A stretch of DNA of 23,221 bases from JAYEIA01 sp964472505 (GTDB lineage Bacteria; Bacteroidota; Bacteroidia; Bacteroidales; JAADGE01), in NCBI GenBank assembly GCA_964472505.1, contig CAYYQW010000062.1, positions 1 to 23,221 of the forward strand, given 5' to 3'. Every line of letters starts with the position of its first letter. The stretch's first letter is position 1. Below, in pieces: positions 8,435-14,770 of the stretch. Under the pieces are notes generated by a model. The model did not search any database, was not told the origin of the DNA, and worked only from the letters and a program-made list of their open reading frames with translations. A program made the translations under genes and the position numbers.

Positions 8435-8736
8435 CCTTAAATCCGCAAATCTGTAATTAGAGTTTGAGCTATAATGGCCAATTTCATCGTTATACCGATT
8501 AGACTTTCAATATAGTCCAATTTCGACTTCGTCTCATTTGACTTTTTCAAGTACTATCGGCATAAACCATTGTAAATTTATAAAATAGTTTGGACTATTT
8601 TATAAATACAATTGGTATTATATCGATTTTGAAAACGGTCGATTACATCAGTAAACTCCCTGATTTTCAAAATTGAAAAGCACTTCGGCTTTGCTCAGCA
8701 TATCACCTTGAGCTTGAGTATTATAGCTCAAACTCT
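8435..8736. repeat. Large nested-palindrome element (element D)
   Basis: This fills the gap upstream of the Fic gene. A perfect 17-bp inverted repeat pairs 8459-8475 with 8720-8736. Inside is a perfect 11-bp hairpin (8579-8589 with 8594-8604, loop TTGG) that extends imperfectly to about 8561-8618. A further weaker ATTTTGAAAA/TTTTCAAAAT pair lies on the right side. The left edge CCTTAAATCCGCAA (8435 on) resembles the outer arm of the element at 14390-14542. No open frame. The remaining bases from 8332 to 8434 should hold the Fic promoter, but no clear boxes are seen. Confidence 0.65.
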
Positions 8737-8748
8737 TGACTTTATATT

Positions 8749-8761
8749 CGGATACTAATTA
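8749..8761 (+). repeat. 13-bp direct repeat, right copy
   Basis: An exact copy of CGGATACTAATTA at 7239-7251. It overlaps the stop codon of the minus-strand lipoprotein gene (8759-8761). It may be a target-site duplication or a recombination junction, though a 13-mer repeat can also occur by chance in a window of this size. Confidence 0.5.
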
Positions 8762-9493
8762 TTCGTTAAAATAGTCTTTATCGGAATTCCAGATTTTTTT
8801 TGCGTGTTCGAGAAAACCGTCCGGAGCATTATTAAATGAAGCATCCACATTCATTTCTCCGCCGTAGCTGTGTTCCGGTCCCATTTTTACTAATGTGGTT
8901 CCTCGTATGGCGTATTTTTCACCGTCTTCCAGCATCATCAGTTTCATGGGAACAGGCGTTGGGTCTCCGTTGCAGCCTAAACGATATACAAAGGTAATTT
9001 CGGCTTTATTATCCTTATCCAAATCGGTAATTTTAAGGGTTTTCAATCGAAATTCGGCATGCATGGCCAGGTCGCATTTCTCTTCGTGGTCTTGAATTTT
9101 GCGCATCAGCTTGTAGCCGTCGCCTTTGTCGGCATAGTGGTAGGCATAAAGGTATATGGAGCGAGAGGGCTGCTTATGCTCAATTTTTTTGTTTGTGAAA
9201 ATTACAAAGTTTTTGCCGTTTGCATCTTCCCAGGCTTCGCCGTGAATTACTTTGCCGTCGTAATCGGCTTGTTGTGCCATTTCGGGCGAATAGCTTTTCA
9301 TAACAAAGTCGTCAATGGCATAGCTCGAAGTTTTGTCGGCTTGCGACATTTCTTTTTCAGCTTCTGTTTGCATTTCTTCTTTGAGTTCTTCTTTTAACTC
9401 TGCTTTGAGTTTTTCTTTGTCGGTTTCGCTTTCGTTGCAGCTTATTGCAAAAAGCATAATCGCTACGCTAAATAATAAACTGATTTTTTTCAT
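8759..9493 (-). CDS. Lipoprotein with Lys/Glu tether; YAIRG-type C-terminal domain
   Basis: A 244-residue lipoprotein, lipobox FAISC (Cys19). The signal peptide and the following tether (about 20-50, repeats of KLKAELKEELKEEM) match those of the gene at 9515-10372 almost residue for residue. The folded domain (about 58-244) has Cys140 and Cys176 and segments such as LKITDLDKDNKAEITFVY and KLMMLEDGEKYAIRG. From memory these recall a Flavobacteriia family named after Riemerella M949_RS01915 (linked to surface polysaccharide), but I cannot check this and treat it as a weak hint. It is the last gene of a run of five minus-strand genes, 21 bases after the preceding one. A remnant paralogue lies at 7331-7546. 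Confidence 0.8.
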   Translation of the reverse strand: MKKISLLFSVAIMLFAISCNESETDKEKLKAELKEELKEEMQTEAEKEMSQADKTSSYAIDDFVMKSYSPEMAQQADYDGKVIHGEAWEDANGKNFVIFTNKKIEHKQPSRSIYLYAYHYADKGDGYKLMRKIQDHEEKCDLAMHAEFRLKTLKITDLDKDNKAEITFVYRLGCNGDPTPVPMKLMMLEDGEKYAIRGTTLVKMGPEHSYGGEMNVDASFNNAPDGFLEHAKKIWNSDKDYFNE

Positions 9494-9514
9494 TTTGAGC
9501 GTGTTTTAATTGGT

Positions 9515-10372
9515 TTAATGTATTTCTTCAATATGCGTAACTATAGGCACAACTCGAAAGCCTCTGTGGTCGTCTAATTCAACAAATTTATAGAATAATC
9601 TGTATTTCTTATTTCGATACGGGTTGTTACTTTTCATGGGGCTTAGCTCCGGAAACTCATCCATTAGATTTACTCCGCCGCTGCCGTTTTTAAAATCATA
9701 GCTTTTGCCCTTGGTGTCCTCAAAAGAAAATATGGTACCTCCGGTGCCGGCTGCCATGCTTTGAACTTTTGCAACTGTTTGATATTCTTCGTCTTTGTGG
9801 AAAGCACAACCGGCATCGTTATTACCGGATTCATTTTCCCATGAAATTTTAAAGCTGTATTGAAACTCGCTTTGGTTGGCTCGCTTGCAACTTGTTTTTT
9901 CTATACCGATAATTCCTCCAATGGCATCGTTTTGATGAATTTTAATAATAAGGGCTTGTTTTTCGGAAAAAACATCCGTTGCGTTTTTTAAACTATTACC
10001 TTCATAAGAAATTGTTCCTTTTTTTGAACCGTCGGAAAGCGAATACATAACGGCATTGTCTTGCTTAAAGCGGACAAAATATTTATCCCCGTATAAAGTA
10101 AGACCATAAAGCATATCGGTATCAAAGGTTACTTTCTTGGGGCTTGTACGCCCGGTTTGGGCATGGCTGTCCGGGACGCCGTCTTCCGATACGGTCTCGT
10201 TTTCGTTTGTTCCTTCATTGGTATTGCTTTCATTTTCTGCACCTTGTTGCATTTCTTCTTTCAGCTCTGCCTTTAACTCTTCTTTGAGTTTTTCTTCATC
10301 GGTTTCGCTTTCGTTGCAGCTTAATGCAAAAAACATAAGAACTGTGATAAATACTAAACTGACTTTCTTCAT
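9515..10372 (-). CDS. Tethered two-domain lipoprotein (domain order B-A)
   Basis: A 285-residue lipoprotein, lipobox FALSC (Cys19), then a Glu/Lys helical tether (25-43) and an Asn/Glu/Thr-rich linker to about 75. Two domains follow. The first (about 80-190) resembles the COG3650-like domain of the protein at 11293-12150 but is degenerate: it keeps the Cys162/Cys189 pair and FKISWEN, and lacks GTEPFW and DGMSD. The second (about 205-285) has FSFEDTKGKSYDF and KKYRLFYKF, matching the N-terminal domain of that same neighbour. The two proteins are equal in length but carry the domains in opposite order. Function unknown; an envelope location is inferred. It probably shares a transcript with the gene at 8759-9493. 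Confidence 0.8.
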   Translation of the reverse strand: MKKVSLVFITVLMFFALSCNESETDEEKLKEELKAELKEEMQQGAENESNTNEGTNENETVSEDGVPDSHAQTGRTSPKKVTFDTDMLYGLTLYGDKYFVRFKQDNAVMYSLSDGSKKGTISYEGNSLKNATDVFSEKQALIIKIHQNDAIGGIIGIEKTSCKRANQSEFQYSFKISWENESGNNDAGCAFHKDEEYQTVAKVQSMAAGTGGTIFSFEDTKGKSYDFKNGSGGVNLMDEFPELSPMKSNNPYRNKKYRLFYKFVELDDHRGFRVVPIVTHIEEIH

Positions 10373-10433
10373 TACTTGGTTTTTTAAAAGTTTTTTTAAT
10401 TAAATTGAATATTGTTTCCGGCTATTTTTACCG

Positions 10434-10486
10434 GCTTCGACAGGCTCAGCCTCCGAGAGTAACTTGGAGGCTGAGCCTGTCGAAGC
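10434..10486. repeat. Perfect 21-bp palindromic repeat (REP-like)
   Basis: 10434-10454 is exactly complementary to 10466-10486, with an 11-base loop; an ACCG/GGT extension adds pairs with one bulge. The arm core TTCGACAGGCTCAGCC is of a kind seen repeatedly between genes in Bacteroidota genomes. It lies in the 159-base gap between the SH3-like gene and the tethered lipoprotein gene. It may terminate or attenuate transcription or stabilise the upstream mRNA. The 11-mer AGGCTGAGCCT recurs at 12201-12211. Confidence 0.8.
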
Positions 10487-10531
10487 GGTGATATTAAAAT
10501 AGATATATGCATAAATAATCATATCCATAAG

Positions 10532-11275
10532 TTAATCTCCTGCGTAATATAAACCTTTGATGTCTTGCATGCCGTACCTCAGATGTTCCGGTTTATACCA
10601 GCCGGTAAGTCCAAAGTCGGTTTTTATCAGAAAAAGTTGGGTATCTTTTTTGTTTAACAAGACTTCAACGGAATAATTTTTCGGCAAATTTGCAACCACC
10701 TCTTTCATTTGCTCGCTTTTATACAGTTTTATGCTTGTATTGGTAACTGTTTTCAAACCCACATGATAATAGGGCTGCTCTGTTTCGGTAAACAGGCCGT
10801 TTGACAGATGAAATTTCCTGCGTTCATTGAACATATTATTGGTATGGCCTTCGCTGTATATGTTTCCGCTGCCGTTGATATAAAGCTTTAAAGCATAGAC
10901 TTCAAAAACGGGTTTATCAAACTTTCCGTCTTCATAAATCATAAAATGCGGATCGCCGGAAGGCCCGTGCGAAAACAGCACGTAATAATATGTATCAGAA
11001 TTTCGATTTATCTTAGTCTTTAAAAGCTTCACATTGTACGGCGGCATTCCGTATTCATCATAATAAAACGGATCGTCCGACTTTAAATCCTCCGTTTTCG
11101 TGTTATATACTTCCGTAATTTTGGGGTCGTACTTTACATATATTCCGTGATCGTTGATTTTTAGTTTCGTCAGATAACTGAATGGTTCGTCATCGGCAGG
11201 ATTCGTTTGCGGATTATCGAAGCCAAATGAGAACAATACGATAAGTGCTGTAATAATATAATAATACGGTTTCAT
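10532..11275 (-). CDS. Exported protein with C-terminal SH3-like domain
   Basis: A 247-residue protein with an N-terminal signal peptide (about 1-20, YYYIITALIVLFSFGF) but no lipobox Cys, unlike its lipoprotein neighbours, so it is probably periplasmic or secreted. The central part is Tyr-rich and unrecognised. The C-terminal region (about 175-235) runs IKLYKSEQMKEVVANLP, then SVEVLL, then FLIKTDFGLTGWYKPEHL. This is the strand pattern and GWxxxxxL ending of bacterial SH3 (SH3b) domains, which often bind cell-wall peptides. It starts 17 bases after the gene at 11293-12150, so is likely cotranscribed. The domain call is by pattern only. Confidence 0.75.
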   Translation of the reverse strand: MKPYYYIITALIVLFSFGFDNPQTNPADDEPFSYLTKLKINDHGIYVKYDPKITEVYNTKTEDLKSDDPFYYDEYGMPPYNVKLLKTKINRNSDTYYYVLFSHGPSGDPHFMIYEDGKFDKPVFEVYALKLYINGSGNIYSEGHTNNMFNERRKFHLSNGLFTETEQPYYHVGLKTVTNTSIKLYKSEQMKEVVANLPKNYSVEVLLNKKDTQLFLIKTDFGLTGWYKPEHLRYGMQDIKGLYYAGD

Positions 11276-11292
11276 GAAAATGTGATTTTAAT

Positions 11293-12150
11293 TTATTTAA
11301 TTCGTCCGCAGCCTTTCCAAGCATTGCCGTTTTCCCATTGAAGTGAGAAAGTATATGGATAAATATTATCGGACATGCCGTCATCGCAGGCTTTGCGCGT
11401 AATGGTTACCACACCCGGTACCATGCCGGCTTCATCTATAATAGTGAATGTAACGCTGTTGGAAGAAGCAGGCTCTATTACATCGGCTAATTGGTGGACG
11501 GCGTAGGTTCCGTCTTTCATGTAGTAAAATGTTGCTTTCCTGTCGGACGGATCATTTCTCTCGGCATAACTGTCATAAAATGTAATATCCCAAAAAGGTT
11601 CGGTGCCCATAAATACGGCATTTTTAATTTCCTTAGCGGTAAAAGCGGCTTGCTTGCCCGAACCGTCGTTTGATTTGCCGGATGTTGCTGCCGGCTCGGC
11701 ATTTATGATATACAATCGGTTTTCCATTTCGTTTTTTCCTTCAACCCAAAGCTCATCGTAAGTTATTTGGTATTCTTTTCCGGAATATTTATGATTGGTA
11801 TCACCGGACTGCAGACTCGCGGCAAAGTCCATTCCTTTGGTTTTACCATTCATGGGAAAAAACTTTAATGTTTTGCCGTTTTCATCGGTAAATACGTAAT
11901 AAGTACCGGCGGTGTTGGTTACCATCATCTCAAATTTGGCATTTACCGTTTTCATGCCTTTTTTATCATTGTCTGTTGCCGAATCTTTGCCTTCCGTTTG
12001 CCTTTCAGAATTTTTTTCTTCATCCTGTTCGGCTTTTAATTCTGCACGAATTTCTTCTTTTAATTCTTCTTTTGTTTTTTCATCGCTGCTGTTACAAGCG
12101 CAAACAAAAAGAAGGAGTGTAAGAGTTGAAAGTAAACTTAGTTTTCGCAT
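11293..12150 (-). CDS. Tethered two-domain lipoprotein with COG3650-like domain (order A-B)
   Basis: A 285-residue lipoprotein; the lipobox is best read as VCAC with Cys19, although Cys17 is adjacent. A Glu/Lys tether (24-45) and an acidic linker follow. Domain A (about 72-150) has YYVFTDENGKTLKFF and KEYQITYDELW. Domain B (about 170-285) carries GTEPFWDITF, then CDDGMSDNIYPYTFSLQW and a closing GC (Cys255, Cys281). This is the signature of the uncharacterised COG3650 family found in many bacterial envelope proteins. The neighbour at 9515-10372 carries the same two domains reversed. It lies 63 bases downstream of the lectin gene. Confidence 0.8.
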   Translation of the reverse strand: MRKLSLLSTLTLLLFVCACNSSDEKTKEELKEEIRAELKAEQDEEKNSERQTEGKDSATDNDKKGMKTVNAKFEMMVTNTAGTYYVFTDENGKTLKFFPMNGKTKGMDFAASLQSGDTNHKYSGKEYQITYDELWVEGKNEMENRLYIINAEPAATSGKSNDGSGKQAAFTAKEIKNAVFMGTEPFWDITFYDSYAERNDPSDRKATFYYMKDGTYAVHQLADVIEPASSNSVTFTIIDEAGMVPGVVTITRKACDDGMSDNIYPYTFSLQWENGNAWKGCGRIK

Positions 12151-12199
12151 AATTATATGTATTGTTTTTGCTAATATATGAAAAATTATAATTGTATAA

Positions 12200-12212
12200 A
12201 AGGCTGAGCCTT
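12200..12212. repeat. Short palindrome AAGGCTGAGCCTT, possible remnant of the REP-like repeat
   Basis: AAGGC and GCCTT pair around TGA one base past the lectin stop codon. The central AGGCTGAGCCT is identical to part of the 10434-10486 palindrome. It could act as a weak terminator on the minus strand (TTTTAT follows), but the stem is only five pairs. Confidence 0.35.
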
Positions 12213-12213
12213 A

Positions 12214-12804
12214 TTATTTATTAAACCGGCTACCGGAATCATCATCAATGAGTATCCAGCGTTGGTTATCGCCGCCGTGCCATTTCCATTGCTGCACTTT
12301 GCATCCGTTTTTGTGAATTTGAGAGGCCGAAGCATCTAAAACTTTTCCGGAATATCGATTTACAAATTTGTATTCTCCGTGGCCTACACGTTTTATTTCC
12401 CATTGTTGGGGTTTGGAAGAACCGGCTGACCAGATTTGCGCCTGTGCTCCGTTATCGGTTTTGTAGGTACCGCAAAACAGCTTGTCCTTATAGCAACCGT
12501 GGATATCCAGATTGGCATTTACATGTTGGAAACGGATGTAATAATAACCGTTTCCGGCCGGGACAAAACGCACGCGACGATCTTTACCGTTATCTAAATC
12601 CCACAATTGAACTTTGGCGCCGTTGCTTCTGTCGGCTTTATTCCCGTAGCCCGGAATGTCGAGGTATTTTCCTGCTTCAACATTTTTTATCAAAAATGTA
12701 CTGCCGGTAAGGCTCATTGATACACGATCTTCAGTTTTTTGAGCAAATATAAGCCCGGGCAAACTGATAAACATAGCTAATAAACTGATTCTAAATAATT
12801 GCAT
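12214..12804 (-). CDS. Secreted ricin-type beta-trefoil lectin
   Basis: A 196-residue exported protein. The signal peptide is about 1-21 (ends GLIFA, then QKTED). A single ricin-type (RICIN, beta-trefoil) domain fills the rest, with three repeats, each carrying the NG(A/C)xxQxW pattern: NGAKVQLW near 61-68, NGAQAQIW near 118-125 and NGCKVQQW near 166-173. QQWEI and QRWIL add further QxW motifs. Such domains bind galactose or other sugars, often on larger enzymes; here there is no enzyme domain, so it is a free lectin. It is the first gene of the five-gene minus-strand run, so its upstream region should hold the promoter, but no clear boxes are seen. Confidence 0.85.
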   Translation of the reverse strand: MQLFRISLLAMFISLPGLIFAQKTEDRVSMSLTGSTFLIKNVEAGKYLDIPGYGNKADRSNGAKVQLWDLDNGKDRRVRFVPAGNGYYYIRFQHVNANLDIHGCYKDKLFCGTYKTDNGAQAQIWSAGSSKPQQWEIKRVGHGEYKFVNRYSGKVLDASASQIHKNGCKVQQWKWHGGDNQRWILIDDDSGSRFNK

Positions 12805-12994
12805 ATTATAAATTTTAGAGTTTATTATATAGTTGCAATTAACTTGTTTTTTGAAATTTTTTTGCGATTTTTTTCTATGTGATAAAATTCAGTTTTCGCC
12901 GGTAAATATGTATATTTACAATTTAGTAAAACCTAAGTTTAGCGGTTGGAGCATAGCGAACAAGCGCTTTACCTATGTAAAACCCCGATCTATG

Positions 12995-13039
12995 AAATGT
13001 TGCTTTTCACCGACCGGGTGAGGTGAAAAGCTTACATTT
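12995..13039. repeat. Hairpin in the lectin/oxidoreductase gap
   Basis: A perfect 10-bp stem (13002-13011 with 13022-13031) is continued by AAATGT/ACATTT (12995-13000 with 13034-13039) after a small internal loop. A second small hairpin follows (13049-13055 with 13062-13068). They lie between divergent genes, so a terminator role is unlikely; a regulatory site or repeat remnant is possible. The rest of the gap 12805-13096 shows nothing else. Confidence 0.5.
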
Positions 13040-13084
13040 GCTTAATCGATTGAGCCGAATCGCTCAATTTGGGTAAAAATCATT

Positions 13085-13092
13085 TAATTTTG
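13085..13092 (+). promoter_or_regulatory. Possible -7 box TAATTTTG
   Basis: It fits the Bacteroidota -7 consensus TAnnTTTG exactly. It ends four bases before the ATG of the oxidoreductase gene, so the transcript would be almost leaderless. The nearest TTTG upstream (13068-13071) is too close for a normal -33 box, so this is tentative. Confidence 0.3.
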
Positions 13093-13096
13093 TACG

Positions 13097-14089
13097 ATGT
13101 CAAAAAAAAGAATTAATTGGGGAATTATTGCCCCCGGACATATAGCCGAAAAATTTGCAAAAGATATACCGCTTGCCGATGATTCGGTTTTGTATGCCGT
13201 AGCTTCTCGAAATAAAAATAAAGCCGAGCGTTTTGCTAAAAAGCATAATGCTGTTAAGTCCTTTGGAAGCTATGCCGAATTGGCCGAAGACCCCAATGTG
13301 GATGTGGTGTATATCGCATCACCGCATGTGTTTCATTATGAGCATACAAAAATGTGTCTGAATGCCGGAAAACATGTGTTGTGCGAAAAGCCCTTGGCCA
13401 TGAACTACCGGCAGGCAAAAGAAATGATCGATTTGGCACGAAAAAAATCCTTATTTCTGTCCGAAGGCTTATGGACACGATACATTCCGGCTACCGAAAA
13501 AGTATTAAGTTTATTGGAATCAGGCACTTTGGGTGAAATTCAATTAGTGAAGGCTGATTTTGGTTTCAGGGCTGAATTTTTACCGGAAGGGCGTTTGTTT
13601 AACAAGGATTTAGGCGGCGGATCGTTATTGGATATCGGGATATATCCTGTATATCTGAGCCTTCTGCTTTTGGGCCGGCCGGATGCCGTAAAAGCATTTG
13701 CACGATTCTCCGAAACAGGGGCAGACAGCGCCGTGAACATTTTATTTGCATACAATAATTACGCAAACGCTATACTTGATGCCAACTTAGATACCAATAC
13801 AGCCACCGAGGCATGGATATACGGAGATAAAGCGGCCATAAAAATGCACGGTCGGTTTCATCATGCACAGCAATTAAGTCTGTATGAAAACCATAAGGTA
13901 ACCGATACATTTGAGATTAAATATACCGGAAACGGCTATGTGCACGAGATTGAAGCAACCGGCCAATGCCTTTTGCGCGGGCAGACAGAAAACCCGAAAC
14001 TGAGTTTGAATTTTAGTTTGGATTTAATGCACACGCTTGACCAAATACGTGAAATTATTGGTTTGAGCTACGCTGCGGATAAGCATTAA
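13097..14089 (+). CDS. Gfo/Idh/MocA-family oxidoreductase (dihydrodiol dehydrogenase-like)
   Basis: A 330-residue cytoplasmic NAD(P)-dependent oxidoreductase. The Rossmann fold begins at once with INWGIIAPGHIAEKF (6-20); the first glycine of the usual GxGxxA is replaced by Ala-Pro. The family EKP motif lies at 97-99 (CEKPLA), with Lys98 the expected catalytic lysine. LLDIGIY (177-183) begins the second domain, and EGLWTRYIP (123-131) is the segment typical of the dimeric dihydrodiol dehydrogenase and 1,5-anhydrofructose/glucose-fructose branch. Substrates are probably sugars or diols; which one cannot be told. It is a single gene with no pathway neighbours. The length is normal. Confidence 0.85.
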   Translation: MSKKRINWGIIAPGHIAEKFAKDIPLADDSVLYAVASRNKNKAERFAKKHNAVKSFGSYAELAEDPNVDVVYIASPHVFHYEHTKMCLNAGKHVLCEKPLAMNYRQAKEMIDLARKKSLFLSEGLWTRYIPATEKVLSLLESGTLGEIQLVKADFGFRAEFLPEGRLFNKDLGGGSLLDIGIYPVYLSLLLLGRPDAVKAFARFSETGADSAVNILFAYNNYANAILDANLDTNTATEAWIYGDKAAIKMHGRFHHAQQLSLYENHKVTDTFEIKYTGNGYVHEIEATGQCLLRGQTENPKLSLNFSLDLMHTLDQIREIIGLSYAADKH

Positions 14090-14111
14090 CCGAAGTTTTG
14101 CAGCATATTTT

Positions 14112-14186
14112 AGATGTAAGATGTAAGATGTAAGATGTAAGATGTAAGATGTAAGATATAAGATGTAAGATATAAGATATAAGATA
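14112..14186 (+). repeat. Heptamer tandem repeat (AGATGTA/AGATATA)
   Basis: Ten complete 7-base units and a partial eleventh. In order: six AGATGTA, one AGATATA, one AGATGTA, two AGATATA, then AGATA. It starts 23 bases after the oxidoreductase stop codon. The units are nearly identical, so the tract may vary in copy number. It encodes nothing convincing; a 60-residue minus-strand frame across it is only the repeat read through. Confidence 0.95.
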
Positions 14187-14389
14187 ATTTTGCCGGCGGG
14201 TTGCAAGACGGGATATACGCAGTTTTTTTTGCGAAGCCGTAAGACCTCCGGAAATCCTGATCCATATATTGATTATCAGTAATTTATGAGCATATATCAG
14301 TAAACTAAAATTGTCGTTTTTCTGCTTATGCCTGCAAGCTAATAAACATCTCGTTTTTTATCTGCCTGAAATGACCATCTAAACGCATA

Positions 14390-14542
14390 CCGCACGCGTT
14401 ACAACCTTAAATCCGAATGTCTTTTTCTAACGTGCTGCAGGTGAGGACACCGGCAGAAGCGGATATCGCTCAAACAGGTGTCATCACCTGTTTGTACTTC
14501 AGCCGGTTATATCACATCTTGCGAATTTAAGGTACAAACGCG
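14390..14542. repeat. Nested-palindrome element (element C)
   Basis: Three stems are nested. The outer is ACCTTAAAT (14404-14412) with ATTTAAGGT (14525-14533), flanked by partly pairing GCG-rich ends. The middle is 14450-14459 with 14497-14506 (9 of 10). The apical is a perfect 10-bp hairpin, 14471-14480 with 14485-14494, loop TCAT. The whole could fold into one long hairpin with internal loops. Its outer arm is shared with element D near 8435. The rest of the 14090-14770 gap (14187-14389 and 14543-14770) shows no gene and no other clear structure. Confidence 0.75.
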
Positions 14543-14770
14543 CGCGAGCCGGGGCGTATTTTTTTCGTATCTATCTACGGCCTTCTGAAAATAGGCGCAT
14601 TTGTATAATTTGCAAGAAAATTGATTTCAGATTTTTGGGAATAAAATACGGGAATTTACGGATAAATTTACGGGATTTCCCCATGCAAGAATTGAAGAAT
14701 AAGTTGTAATATTGATTTGAAATTTTAGTCTGTTATATTCAATCAAAATTTTAACCAAAATTTTATCCAA

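Noticed and set aside
13068..13092. Full -33/-7 promoter for the oxidoreductase gene
   Set aside because: The TTTG at 13068-13071 is only 13 bases from the -7-like box, shorter than the usual Bacteroidota spacing, so only the -7 box was kept as tentative.
14112..14186. Possible CRISPR array
   Set aside because: The units are seven bases and contiguous, with no spacers.
14024..14206. 60-residue minus-strand frame rich in Tyr, Ile and Leu
   Set aside because: It is the heptamer tandem repeat read as codons, overlapping the end of the oxidoreductase gene.
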